DNA of 39,340 nt from Verrucomicrobiales bacterium (GTDB lineage Bacteria; Verrucomicrobiota; Verrucomicrobiia; Limisphaerales; JAYPXF01), in the NCBI GenBank assembly GCA_002715965.1, contig PBAL01000029.1:1-39340 (forward strand), in the 5' to 3' direction. Positions 1-8,140 of the stretch are shown here, piece by piece (the first letter of the stretch is position 1; the number at the start of each line of letters is the position of its first letter). The translations under genes and the position numbers were made by a program. Under the pieces are notes generated by a model, which was not told the DNA's origin, ran no database searches, and was given only the letters and a program-made list of their open reading frames with translations.

Positions 1-152
1 TCAAAGGGTACGAACCCGCGGTGGATTCCATGGAAATGGTCGATGCCTACCACGGTGTGGTGCAGATGGATCAACTTAACGACAAGACCGCCATCGCGCT
101 AAAAACCGCCGAAGGCGATGATTTCGATCTCGTTACCATAGCGCTCCCATGA
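1..152 (+). CDS. C-terminal end of an unidentified protein (5' end outside window)
   Basis: An open frame enters from the left edge (codons in phase with position 3) and ends at the TGA at 150-152, giving about 49 residues that finish in DDFDLVTIALP. The TGA overlaps the ATG of the next gene in an ATGA junction at 149-152, which indicates translational coupling and supports this being a real gene end. The visible residues carry no motif that I recognise, so no function is assigned. The coupling suggests it works with, or at least is co-expressed with, the Ig-like protein that follows. Confidence 0.6.
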   Translation, partial: KGYEPAVDSMEMVDAYHGVVQMDQLNDKTAIALKTAEGDDFDLVTIALP

Positions 153-1177
153 TCGCACTGGCGGCAGCCGCGGTCATTGTCTTCGAAAGCACGACAAATA
201 ATCCGGCCCTGCCACAGGTCGTTGTTCGCAGCGCACCTGAGCAGGGTCAATTGACACTTCACCTGCGAGCGCCCGGGAAACTCGGACCACCGATCTTTGC
301 GGACATCAGGCGAAGCCACGGCAAGCTCATCCTCACTCCCCGATTCAACCTGAGTCGCGGCAAGACCTACCGCGCCATTCTTTCGATTCCAGACCGCCCT
401 CAGGTTGTCGCGGACTACACCGTGCCCCGGCGCGAAGGCTTGAAGTCACCTGAAATCGTTGCCATCTGGCCGACGACAAAAACTGTCCCCGCCAATCTGC
501 TGAAATTCTACCTCCACTTCAGCAAACCGATGCGTGAAGGCCGCGAGATCTTCGACCAGATACACATCGTGGAATCCAATGGCAAACGAGTCCACTCCCC
601 CTGGCGCCGACAGGAACTGTGGTCCGAAGATGCCCGCCGGCTAACTCTTTGGATCCACCCCGGCCGCATTAAACAAGGCGTCAACCTCCGCGAACGCTTC
701 GGCCCCGTGCTCATGCCTGGTCACTCCTACAAGCTCGTCCTGGATCCAAGCATTCGCTGCGCCGACGGACTCCCCTTGGGCAAATCACACATGCATGAAT
801 TTCGAGCCGTAAGCGAAGACAAACAAAAGCCACTCCCCCAAGCATGGACCTTGGAAGCCCCCGCAACCAATTCCCGCGAACCCCTCCAAATCAAATTTCA
901 CGAACCCATTGACCGGGCCATGGTCGAAAGACATTTCGACCTCCACGCACCGAACGGAAACCGCATTCAATTTACCGCGGAAACAAGATCAGGCGACGCC
1001 GTCAGCCTTCTCACACCCAAATCCCCCTGGGTCTCCGGCAATCATATCTTGAAAGTGAGTCAGTATTTCGAAGACCTCGCCGGCAACACCCGCCTCCGAA
1101 TCTTCGACCGTGATCTTACGAAACCTTCTGGCACAAAGGGAGAAGCCACCCGCTACTTTGCTCCCGTGCCACGTTGA
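149..1177 (+). CDS. Exported Ig-like domain protein of unknown function
   Basis: This 342-residue protein starts at the ATG of an ATGA overlap with the upstream gene. The N-terminus is short, hydrophobic and alanine-rich (about residues 2-12), compatible with a weak signal peptide or anchor. Two stretches look like bacterial Ig-like (SbsA/Big_5-type) domains. One is around residues 95-210, with the phrase FYLHFSKPM and later 'MPGHSYKLVLD'. The other is around 235-325, with 'LQIKFHEPIDRAMV' and 'YFEDLAGN'. Such domains are common in verrucomicrobial exported and surface proteins. No catalytic motif is visible. The last codons overlap the opposite-strand cyclase remnant. Function is unknown; the call rests on the fold-like repeats and is moderately secure. 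Confidence 0.75.
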   Translation: MIALAAAAVIVFESTTNNPALPQVVVRSAPEQGQLTLHLRAPGKLGPPIFADIRRSHGKLILTPRFNLSRGKTYRAILSIPDRPQVVADYTVPRREGLKSPEIVAIWPTTKTVPANLLKFYLHFSKPMREGREIFDQIHIVESNGKRVHSPWRRQELWSEDARRLTLWIHPGRIKQGVNLRERFGPVLMPGHSYKLVLDPSIRCADGLPLGKSHMHEFRAVSEDKQKPLPQAWTLEAPATNSREPLQIKFHEPIDRAMVERHFDLHAPNGNRIQFTAETRSGDAVSLLTPKSPWVSGNHILKVSQYFEDLAGNTRLRIFDRDLTKPSGTKGEATRYFAPVPR

Positions 1178-1410
1178 TACCCTGAAATGCCGTCCTCCTT
1201 TGCGGCGCGCGCTTGCGGTTTGCCGAATGCAGCCAAATCTCCGTTCAGCATCTTGACCAGTTCCTGCGGTGCTACGGTTGCCGAGTGCTTCGTAAAGCCT
1301 ACGATATCCACGAAGAGGATTGAAACCTCGTCACAGGTATCAGCGATCGTTTCTTCACCTGCCTTCATGACTGGTGGAAGACAACGGTTTTCTGGTTCAT
1401 CACGTGTTCA
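1153..1410 (-). pseudogene. Remnant of a class III adenylate/guanylate cyclase domain
   Basis: On the minus strand, the peptide read from about 1368 down to 1255 contains GEETIAD followed by EVSILFVDIVGFTKHS and PQELVKMLN. This closely matches the linker and first beta-alpha unit of class III nucleotide cyclase catalytic domains (consensus VxVLFADIVGFT, including the metal-binding Asp). Only about 40 residues of the roughly 180-residue domain remain. In the same frame there is a stop at 1408-1410, and the C-terminal 25 residues no longer resemble a cyclase. The 3' end runs into the end of the neighbouring gene at 1177. It is therefore a decayed fragment, not a functional gene. No partner sensor domains are present nearby. 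Confidence 0.75.
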
Positions 1411-1455
1411 CAATTCCGCTGGCATCGCCCGGGTCAAGGGCTAAGACTCGATGCC

Positions 1456-2868
1456 ATGCCCGGCGTCGAGCACAACGCGACCACAGCTAGTCAGAAGGCG
1501 TTCGAAATCAACATGGACAACGCCCGTTACGGGACGTTCTCCGAGATTGGCGCCGGACAGGAAGTTGCCCGCTGGTTTTTTCGCGTCGGAGGTGCAGCTG
1601 GCACCGTTGCGAAATCGATCTCCGCGTACGACATGGAGGTGAGCGACGCAATCTACGGCGAGTGCAAACGCTACGTCAGTCGCCAACGACTCCTTCAAAT
1701 GCTCGAGAGAGAGTTCTCGCTGCTGCAAGAACGCCTTGGCAATTCCCGCGGAGAACAAAGCCATTTCTTTTCCTTTGCCGACACCGTTGCCGCCAAGAGT
1801 TATCGTCGAAAGAACGACGCTCACGGTTGGCTCGGTGTAAGGTTCCAACACAAGACGGGAGCAAAAGCTTCACAGATCATCATCCACACGCGCCTCCTTG
1901 ATCCCGAAAACGTACAGCAACAGGAGGCCCTTGGGATCATCGGCGTGAACCTCGTCTACGGGGCGCTCTATCAGTGGAAGGATCCTGCCGCGGTCATCAA
2001 AGGACTCCGCGATGACTTGAATCGCGAACGGGTGGAGATCGACATGATCGAATTCAGCGGGGCTGTGTTCAAGAAGACCGACAACCGATTGATGGCCCTG
2101 CAACTCGTGCAACAAGGCCACACCTCTGCCGCCATGTTTCTGGCCAATGGCAAGGTCGTTCAACCCGCGGAGGTCCTCTACAAGAAATGCATTCTCGTCG
2201 AACGCGGCAGCTTCCGGCCCGTGACCAATGCGACCATCGATCTGCTTGAGAGCGCAACCGCCATGTTCGTTCAGGAACCCCAGGTACAGGACAAAGACAT
2301 CGAGGTGCTCACCGAGATGACGCTGAACAATCTCACCACCGGCAACACCATCGATCACATCGATTTCCTCCAGCGCGTCGACATTCTCGGGGCGCTTGGG
2401 AAGAACGTCCTTATCTCCAACTTCGGGGAATTCCATCGACTGGCCGCCTACCTGTTCCGATACACGAAGAACATGATCGGCATCAGCATCGGCATTCCCA
2501 CCCTTAACGAGATCTTCAACGAGGAATATTACACCAACCTCGATGGAGGCATCCTTGAGAGCTTCGGTCGCCTGTTCAAAAACGAGCTGAGGCTCTACGT
2601 CTATCCTTGGAAACACCCCAAGACCGACACCCTCGTCACGGCCGGCAATTTTCGCGTGGAATCCCATCTCCGCCACCTGTACGCCTACCTTGCCGAAAAC
2701 CACTACATCCAGGGCATCCGCGGCTACAACGAGGACTGTCTCCCGATCTTTCCCCGCAAGATTCTCGAACTGATCTCCAATGGCGAATCCGGCTGGGAAG
2801 AAATGGTTCCACCTAAAGTCGCTGAGATCATCAAGGAAAGGAAGTTGTTCAATTACGATGCGGAATGA
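1456..2868 (+). CDS. Conserved 470-residue protein of unknown function
   Basis: A long, clearly coding frame of 470 residues. Near the N-terminus it has ARYGTFSEIGAGQEVARWFF, then SAYDMEVSDAIYG, and centrally RLLDPENVQQQEALGIIGVN. From memory, proteins with this N-terminal signature are widespread in Bacteroidota and other phyla and are often labelled nicotinate-nucleotide adenylyltransferase or TonB-dependent receptor. Neither label is supported here: I see no nucleotidyltransferase HxGH motif, no signal peptide and no plug or barrel features. It appears cytoplasmic. The ATG at 1456 lies about 15 bases after an AAGGG stretch. The family signature begins some 20 residues in, so a later start is possible but no better ribosome-binding site is visible. 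It stands alone, with leuD 225 bases downstream. Confidence 0.85.
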   Translation: MPGVEHNATTASQKAFEINMDNARYGTFSEIGAGQEVARWFFRVGGAAGTVAKSISAYDMEVSDAIYGECKRYVSRQRLLQMLEREFSLLQERLGNSRGEQSHFFSFADTVAAKSYRRKNDAHGWLGVRFQHKTGAKASQIIIHTRLLDPENVQQQEALGIIGVNLVYGALYQWKDPAAVIKGLRDDLNRERVEIDMIEFSGAVFKKTDNRLMALQLVQQGHTSAAMFLANGKVVQPAEVLYKKCILVERGSFRPVTNATIDLLESATAMFVQEPQVQDKDIEVLTEMTLNNLTTGNTIDHIDFLQRVDILGALGKNVLISNFGEFHRLAAYLFRYTKNMIGISIGIPTLNEIFNEEYYTNLDGGILESFGRLFKNELRLYVYPWKHPKTDTLVTAGNFRVESHLRHLYAYLAENHYIQGIRGYNEDCLPIFPRKILELISNGESGWEEMVPPKVAEIIKERKLFNYDAE

Positions 2869-3093
2869 AGCGACGCGTTCTTATGAACCGCTGGTTTACG
2901 CTCTTCTTAGCTAACGGGAGGGCGATGGGGCGTTTCACGGGCCGTGCAGACGCCTTCCGGCAGATGAGCGATTCCCACACAGACTCTCGCTATTTCCGTC
3001 TTTATAAGCGTTCATTAGCGTCAATTAGCGTTTTTTCAACAACCCAAAAACCATTTGCCCCAAAACGCGCCAATAAGGCAAAGTCCCGCGCCT

Positions 3094-3642
3094 ATGGAAA
3101 ACGTAGTGACAGGCCCGGTTTATGTGGTGCAGGACAATATCGACACGGATCAGATCATCCCTGCCGAGTTCCTGAACCTCATTCCGACCATTCCCGAGGA
3201 ATACGAGAAGCTCGGGAGCTACGCCCTGTGGGGACTGCCCAATTCCCTCTACGAGACCCGCTATGTCGAAGAGGGCCAGGTCGACAGCAGGTATCCGATC
3301 ATATTGGCCGGCCGAAACTTCGGCTGTGGCAGTTCCCGCGAGCATGCCCCTATCGCGCTGGGATCGGCCGAATGCAAAATCGTTCTCGCCGAAGGGTTCG
3401 CCCGCATCTTCTTCCGCAACTGCGTCGCCACCGGCGAAGTTTATCCCTGCGAAATAACCGAACGCCTTTGCGACAAACTCAAGACCGGAGACGAAATCAG
3501 CGTGAACCTCGAAGAATCCAAGATCACCATCACCGCCACCGGTGAAGAAATCTCCTTCAAGCCTCTGGGCGATGTAAAACCGGTGGTCGACGCAGGAGGC
3601 ATTTTCAAATACGCCCGCGAAAACGGAATGATCCCCGCCTAG
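3094..3642 (+). CDS. leuD: 3-isopropylmalate dehydratase small subunit
   Basis: This 182-residue protein is the swivelling small subunit of an aconitase-family dehydratase. With LeuC it isomerises 2- and 3-isopropylmalate in leucine synthesis, in the cytoplasm. The diagnostic motifs are DNIDTDQIIPAEFL near the N-terminus and GRNFGCGSSREHAPIAL around residues 70-86, the substrate-binding loop. The end is DAGGIFKYARENGMI. The ATG at 3094 was preferred over an in-frame TTG at 3055 because homology starts just after it and the extra 13 residues are low-complexity. The large subunit leuC is not in this window, so the pair is unlinked here or leuC lies elsewhere. Homoaconitase or citramalate-type dehydratases share the fold and cannot be fully excluded. 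Confidence 0.93.
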   Translation: MENVVTGPVYVVQDNIDTDQIIPAEFLNLIPTIPEEYEKLGSYALWGLPNSLYETRYVEEGQVDSRYPIILAGRNFGCGSSREHAPIALGSAECKIVLAEGFARIFFRNCVATGEVYPCEITERLCDKLKTGDEISVNLEESKITITATGEEISFKPLGDVKPVVDAGGIFKYARENGMIPA

Positions 3643-3691
3643 CGGCCGTAGAATCGGGCGTGAGCCTGATCAAATCAGTCTGATCAGTTTC

Positions 3692-3707
3692 AGAAGACCG
3701 GTCTTCT
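3692..3707 (+). terminator. Possible weak hairpin terminator after leuD
   Basis: AGAAGACCGGTCTTCT is a perfect palindrome about 50 bases after the leuD stop. It can fold as a six-pair stem with a CCGG loop and is followed by TCGTTTCC, a poor T-run. It is a plausible but weak terminator separating leuD from the tRNA gene. Confidence 0.35.
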
Positions 3708-3766
3708 TCGTTTCCATACAAAACCGTTGCAATCACCCCGCTCATCTGTAAATTCCTGCGCCCGTT

Positions 3767-3837
3767 AGTCCGATGGTGTAATGGTAGCACAGGGCTCTTT
3801 GACAGCTCTAGTCATGGTTCGAATCCATGTCGGACTG
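3767..3837 (+). tRNA. tRNA-Gln (anticodon TTG)
   Basis: All cloverleaf arms can be drawn. The acceptor stem is AGTCCGA with TCGGACT. The D-stem is GTGT/GCAC with loop AATGGTA. The anticodon stem is GGGCT/AGCTC around the loop CTTTGAC, giving anticodon TTG at positions 34-36. The four-base variable region is TAGT, and the T-stem is CATGG/CCATG around TTCGAAT. The discriminator base is G, usual for glutamine. No CCA is encoded. It reads CAA codons, and CAG by wobble. Confidence 0.95.
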
Positions 3838-3916
3838 CTCCCTCCCCAAGTTCTCAATCCTTGTCTTCATCGGACCTCTGACCACGGATGGGACCATGCC
3901 TTCCCTGTTCGAATCG

Positions 3917-4156
3917 TCACCTGCCATCCTCAGGCTCCATTAGCAGGGCCCGCATTCCCAGCCATGCGCCGCAAATGATCACCAATGACGAGAATCCAAC
4001 CGTCACCGGGTTGACCGGCTTGTCTGCACCCCAGATCAGAAAACAACCGAACAATACCAAGGCTACATCAGCCGCAAATAATCCCGATCGCAATCCCGGA
4101 CTTCCGGTCAATGGTGGTGCCGGTTCCTTCGGTTCGGGCCGCATTCTCTTGCTCAC
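3917..4156 (-). CDS. Small two-helix membrane protein, coupled to the ParB-motif protein
   Basis: This 79-residue protein begins at a GTG that overlaps the TGA of the upstream gene (GTGA at 4153-4156), so the two are very likely translated together. The first 26 residues are charged and proline-rich. Two hydrophobic segments follow, at about residues 27-45 and 52-72, and the tail is short and acidic. It is predicted to be an inner-membrane hairpin. I do not recognise a named family. Its only informative context is the overlapping gene, whose product starts with a ParB-like LGRGL motif, suggesting that the pair forms one membrane-associated unit. The overlap makes it more credible than an isolated ORF of this size. 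Confidence 0.65.
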   Translation of the reverse strand: MSKRMRPEPKEPAPPLTGSPGLRSGLFAADVALVLFGCFLIWGADKPVNPVTVGFSSLVIICGAWLGMRALLMEPEDGR

Positions 4157-4694
4157 AGCATAGGCTCGGCCTTCCGGTGTGCTCCGGTTTGAACGGGCCG
4201 CTGGAACCCCGGTTCCTTGCTTGCAGGCACGGATCTTGGTCCCGGCGCTGAGGCTGGGATATCACGGTTCGGTTTCTTTGGAGCCACCTCCGGTTTGCGG
4301 GTCGTCTCCGGAAACTGCTGTTGGAACAATCGCGGTGACCGAACGGACGCGTTTTTTTTGCCGTTCAGCTCCAAGCGCTCCTCTGAACGAGGCTTTCGCA
4401 CCGGCCGATAGGACGGCGTCTTGGTGGGCAGAGCGGATTGAGTCCTCGTTTCGATCGGTGCCGTGATTACCGGTTGAAGCTTTGCTGGATTGGACTCCGC
4501 GGTGGTTTCAGCGAACTCAGATAACTCTTGTTGGGTTGATTCCTCGCCCCTTGTTCCTTTCAAGATCGAGGCCAATCCGGGAGTTACGCGGGTGCGCTTC
4601 GCTTGGAACGAAGACAGCAAATCGTCTGGCTTTTTTCGCCATCGCTGCCGGACATCAATTTGCCCAATCCGCGACCCAGAATGGGTTTTTCCAC
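4153..4694 (-). pseudogene. ParB-N-motif, proline/basic-rich linker protein, interrupted by a one-base frameshift
   Basis: Reading minus from the GTG at 4694, with AGGA about eight bases upstream, gives EKPILGRGLGKLMSGSDGEK. The frame is then lost at a run of six A (plus-strand T6 at 4631-4636). Inserting one A, or a -1 slip, continues into KPDDLLSSFQAKRT and VTPGLASILKG, and then about 130 residues rich in Pro, Arg, Lys, Ser and Thr, ending at the TGA overlapping the next gene. The restored product is about 179 residues. LGRGLxxL resembles the N-terminal peptide by which ParB proteins engage ParA-type ATPases, but no ParB DNA-binding domain follows. Coding sense on both sides of the break and the good ribosome-binding site argue for a real gene. 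Whether the break is a sequencing undercall, a mutation or programmed slippage is open. Confidence 0.6.
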
Positions 4695-4826
4695 GCCGAA
4701 ATCCTGCGAATATAAGCGTGCTCGGGCAACAAAAAGTGCTTCAGGTCGCCTCCGAGTGTTCCCTACGCGTCTCATCGCCTCCCCCCTCCCTTGCCAAGTT
4801 CATCACCCTCAACAATACTCCCCCGC

Positions 4827-5744
4827 GTGAGTTTGACCGTCACTCAACTGACCGACCAATTGATCGCCTCCTACGCCAAGGTGGGCGGGATCAATCACCT
4901 CGACGGCACGAACCTCCCTTCCAAGACCGCGATCCAATCGATTTCGTGCAGCCTGCTACGACTTGTGTTCCCCGGCTTCTTCGACGACAAGCCGATGCAT
5001 TCGTCCGAATTGAAAGTCGAGACCGCCATCCTCATGGACGAGGTAAAGGGACGTCTGGAAGACGAGATGTACAAGAGCCTCGAATACTCTCCGCCCGAGG
5101 GAAGCCGCGAGGGCGATGATCTTCGTCCGGTCGCCCGCGAACTGACCCTCGAATTCCTCGCGGAACTTCCCCAGATTCGTGAACTCCTCCAAACGGACAC
5201 CGAGGCCGCCTACAACGGGGATCCCGCGGCATTGAGCAAGGAGGAGGTCATCGTCGCCTACCCTTTCATGGAGGCAATCGCCATCCAGCGACTCGCTCAC
5301 GCGCTCTATAATCAAAAGGTCGCCCTGATCCCGCGCATCATGACCGAATGGGCACATGGCCGCACCGGACTCGACATCCATCCCGGTGCGAAGATCGGCT
5401 CCCACTTCTTCATCGATCACTGCACCGGCACCGTCATCGGTGAAACCACCGAGATTGGCAATCACGTGAAGATGTACCAAGGCGTCGGCCTCGTTGCCAA
5501 ATCCCTGGCGGCCGGCCAGGCGCTTCGCGGAGTCAAACGCCATCCCACCTTGGAAGACCGCGTCACCATTTATGCCGGCGCAACCATTGTCGGAGGCGAT
5601 GTCGTAATCGGCGAAGGCAGCACCATCGGCGCAAGTGTCTTCCTCCTCCACAGCGTTCCTCCGAATTCATTGGTTATTTACGAGGAACCGAACACCAAGG
5701 TAATCGAGAAGAAGCGGAAGGAAGAGAACGACTTCCAGATCTGA
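4827..5744 (+). CDS. cysE: Serine O-acetyltransferase
   Basis: A cytoplasmic enzyme of 305 residues that acetylates L-serine to O-acetylserine, the precursor of cysteine. The C-terminal left-handed beta-helix is visible from about residue 188, with hexapeptide-type turns (GLDIHPGAKIGSHFFIDH, CTGTVIGETTEIGN). It includes the DHxTG catalytic His region, followed by GVKRHPTLEDRVTIYAGATI and VVIGEGSTIGA. The helical N-terminal part is long, as in the EpsC/plant-like class. The GTG at 4827 was chosen because the upstream in-frame TTG at 4791 adds only a serine/proline-rich stretch. No cysK lies beside it. Its presence shows that the cell has a conventional cysteine route, relevant to the riboswitch operon at 21805. 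Confidence 0.9.
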   Translation: MSLTVTQLTDQLIASYAKVGGINHLDGTNLPSKTAIQSISCSLLRLVFPGFFDDKPMHSSELKVETAILMDEVKGRLEDEMYKSLEYSPPEGSREGDDLRPVARELTLEFLAELPQIRELLQTDTEAAYNGDPAALSKEEVIVAYPFMEAIAIQRLAHALYNQKVALIPRIMTEWAHGRTGLDIHPGAKIGSHFFIDHCTGTVIGETTEIGNHVKMYQGVGLVAKSLAAGQALRGVKRHPTLEDRVTIYAGATIVGGDVVIGEGSTIGASVFLLHSVPPNSLVIYEEPNTKVIEKKRKEENDFQI

Positions 5745-5857
5745 TCCTCGCCCCGGTCTACCGTGATCGCCCTGCTGGCCACATCTTTTTGGCGGATCTC
5801 CAGCCAAAACTGGTAATATGTGGCATCCTTTCAGAGAACCGCTAAGTTCCCTCCGAC

Positions 5858-7429
5858 GTGAGATCATGCATCACCCTCATACTTGTTCTCCTCGGGCTTG
5901 CCGGTTCATGGCTGAACGCGCAATCCAACTGGGCCGCCTTGCCAAACATCGTCATCATTTATTCAGACGACCTCGGCTTTGGTGATTTGTCGTCCTACAA
6001 CGCCAAGGCCGCCTACCAGACTCCACGACTGGATCGCATGGCAAAGGAAGGCATTCGTTTCACCGACGCGCACAGTCCTTCGACCATCTGTTCTCCATCC
6101 CGGTATGGACTTTTCTCCGGACAACAAGTCTGCCGGACGGGACGCGGAACCCGGGCCTTCGAAGGACCGGGCGGCCCGAGCTATATCAAGCCCGGCGAGC
6201 TCACCATCGGCGAGATGCTGCGCAAGAAAGGATATCGCACGGGTGTCTTTGGAAAATGGCACGTCGGCCTCACATGGTACGACAAGGAGGGCAGGAAACT
6301 GGGTGGTGGATTCAAGAACTCATCACTGATCGACTATGAAAAGAGCTGCCCCTTGGAAGACGGGCCAAACAGACGCGGCTTTGATGAATCCTTCGTTACA
6401 CCCAATTGCCCGACCACGGACCCGCTCTACGTCTACATCGAAAATGGAAACGTCGTCACGCCCGCGAGCCAACGCCACAAGCGCGACCGGCTACCCAATC
6501 CGGGCGGCAAATGGCGATGGGACAATGACGAAGGTTGGATGGCTCCTGGCTATGAGTTCGTGAACGCAGATCTGCTGTTTCACGACAAGACCCTCGACTT
6601 CATCGAACGACATCGCAAGGAACACTCCGACAAGCCGTTCTTCGCGGTATTCTCCACGCAGATTTCACACGCGCCCGTGCTTCCGGCGAAGGAATTCAAC
6701 GGGAGAACCAAAGGCGGGCCGCGCGGAGATTTCATCTATGAACTGGATTCGCTCACTGGACGGCTGCTTGATGCGGTCAAGAGGATGGGAATCGATGACA
6801 ACACGCTGGTGATTTTCACCTCGGACAATGGACCGGAAACTCTCCACACCATCTGGATGCGCGAAGACCACAAACATGATGCAGCCGGTGGTTGGCGCGG
6901 AATGAAGCGCGACGGATGGGAAGGCGGACATCGCGTTCCCTTTATCGCCCGATGGCCTGGAAGGATTACCGAGGGGCAGGTTTCCGATCAATTGATCAAC
7001 ACCACGGACATCTTCGCCACGCTGGCGTCGATCGTCGGTTATCAACTCGCTGAAAATGATGCCGTCGACAGCTTCGACATGTTGCCAGCGCTTCTCGGAA
7101 AAGCAGCCAAGCCCATCCGCCCCCACATGATCACACAGAGCTTCCGAGGCGAATACCAACTTCGCGTCGGCCATTGGAAGTATCTCGCCCACAAAGGTTC
7201 AGGCGGCAACAACTACACCCGCCCAAATATGGCGAAGTATGCACTCCCAGAAACCGAGTCCGACGCGATCGGCCAGCTCTTCAACCTCGATAAGGATCCC
7301 GGCGAGACCACCAACCTGTTCTTCACGCAAGCTGCCAAGCGGAAGGAAATGCAGGCACTGCTCAAGACCGTTTCGGGCACAGATGGCAGAACCGCTCCAA
7401 GAAGGCGCGTTCCGCTTGGTCTAAACTAG
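5858..7429 (+). CDS. Secreted sulfatase (family S1, formylglycine type)
   Basis: This 523-residue protein has a signal peptide (residues 1-21, hydrophobic core LILVLLGLAG, likely cleavage after NAQ) and a complete type I sulfatase domain. Metal ligands appear in YSDDLGFGD (about 35-43). The cysteine converted to formylglycine is in CSPSR (78-82). GKWHVG and TSDNGPE supply further active-site residues, and GWEGGHRVPFIARWPG is a typical core strand. It hydrolyses sulfate esters outside the cytoplasm, probably on a sulfated polysaccharide, but the substrate cannot be read from sequence. The start is GTG. No maturase or glycan-degradation cluster is adjacent, so it is a stand-alone gene. Such enzymes are abundant in Planctomycetes and Verrucomicrobia. 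Confidence 0.93.
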   Translation: MRSCITLILVLLGLAGSWLNAQSNWAALPNIVIIYSDDLGFGDLSSYNAKAAYQTPRLDRMAKEGIRFTDAHSPSTICSPSRYGLFSGQQVCRTGRGTRAFEGPGGPSYIKPGELTIGEMLRKKGYRTGVFGKWHVGLTWYDKEGRKLGGGFKNSSLIDYEKSCPLEDGPNRRGFDESFVTPNCPTTDPLYVYIENGNVVTPASQRHKRDRLPNPGGKWRWDNDEGWMAPGYEFVNADLLFHDKTLDFIERHRKEHSDKPFFAVFSTQISHAPVLPAKEFNGRTKGGPRGDFIYELDSLTGRLLDAVKRMGIDDNTLVIFTSDNGPETLHTIWMREDHKHDAAGGWRGMKRDGWEGGHRVPFIARWPGRITEGQVSDQLINTTDIFATLASIVGYQLAENDAVDSFDMLPALLGKAAKPIRPHMITQSFRGEYQLRVGHWKYLAHKGSGGNNYTRPNMAKYALPETESDAIGQLFNLDKDPGETTNLFFTQAAKRKEMQALLKTVSGTDGRTAPRRRVPLGLN

Positions 7430-7509
7430 AAAAATATCACGAAGGAGCAGAGCTACAGCAGATACTGCCACATGGTTGAGGTGCGCTAGATTTCTGGACC
7501 ACCAGATAG

Positions 7510-8106
7510 GAGACAATCGATCATGCGGGCAGCCTTTTCCTCGTTGGGCAGGGTCCGCGGCCAGACAACACCAACCGGGTTTTCATCATCCTTGAAGTTT
7601 CTCCGGACGGGGAGACAGTTCACACGAATTACTCACCGGCATCCGAACACGCCGTCATCCATGTGAGTGACATGGTGATGGATGACGCGGCTTCGATGTT
7701 ACTCACCGGCTTCATCATGCCCAGATTCGGTTAGCCTCAAGAATACGTCACCATGGCGTTCAGAAAGATACTTGATTACGCCCCTCCTCCAGGTTTCCGC
7801 GGGCAGGGCCTCATCTCAGTGACCGCATTTGATCACCTGGGACAATCCGCAACTGGAACCGTAACGGTCAAGGTGGGGATCACGCTGAGATTCGGTATTT
7901 CTCCGAGCCAGCTCCGATTCACGCCCTCCGGTTTCGAAATCCCTGTCGAGGAAGCAGCGTCTTCCAACCCTGTAGTATTCTTCTCCTCAACAAACTTGAG
8001 CGAGTGGACTCCCATCTTCACCAACGACTCAACCAGCGACAGATACCTCGACACAAGTGCATTGGCAGGCCCGCGTCGATACTACCGTGCAACTCAGGTC
8101 CCCTGA
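7510..8106 (+). pseudogene. Degraded C-terminal fragment of a large surface/beta-rich protein
   Basis: One frame runs through this stretch with an in-frame TAG at about 7733. Before it, coding-like sequence includes NRVFIILEVSPDGETVHTNY. After it, from 7741, comes FRGQGLISVTAFDHLGQS followed by TVTVKVG, typical of an Ig/cadherin-like repeat. The end is SSTNLSEWTPIFTN and a terminal RRYYRATQVP. The last element resembles the C-terminal 'STNL..W' module seen at the ends of large verrucomicrobial exported proteins. No start codon with a ribosome-binding site is present, and the 5' part of any such protein (usually hundreds to thousands of residues) is missing. I therefore read it as a remnant. 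A 117-codon ORF starting at 7753 could in principle still be expressed, but there is no sign of it. Confidence 0.6.
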
Positions 8107-8140
8107 CCCTGTCCAATCATGGCCGGAGCAGAATTGATGC

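Noticed and set aside
1870..2703. A 277-codon minus-strand frame antisense to the 470-residue gene
   Set aside because: It is a shadow frame with no motifs, fully overlapped by a well-supported gene on the other strand.
3055..3093. TTG start 13 codons upstream for leuD
   Set aside because: It adds low-complexity residues before the conserved N-terminus; the ATG at 3094 fits family length better.
4625..4640. A dnaX-type programmed -1 frameshift signal (A AAA AAG in phase)
   Set aside because: The run is in a different phase from the dnaX heptamer (codons GAA AAA AGC), and I saw no Shine-Dalgarno-like stimulator or strong downstream stem. Error or mutation is more likely.
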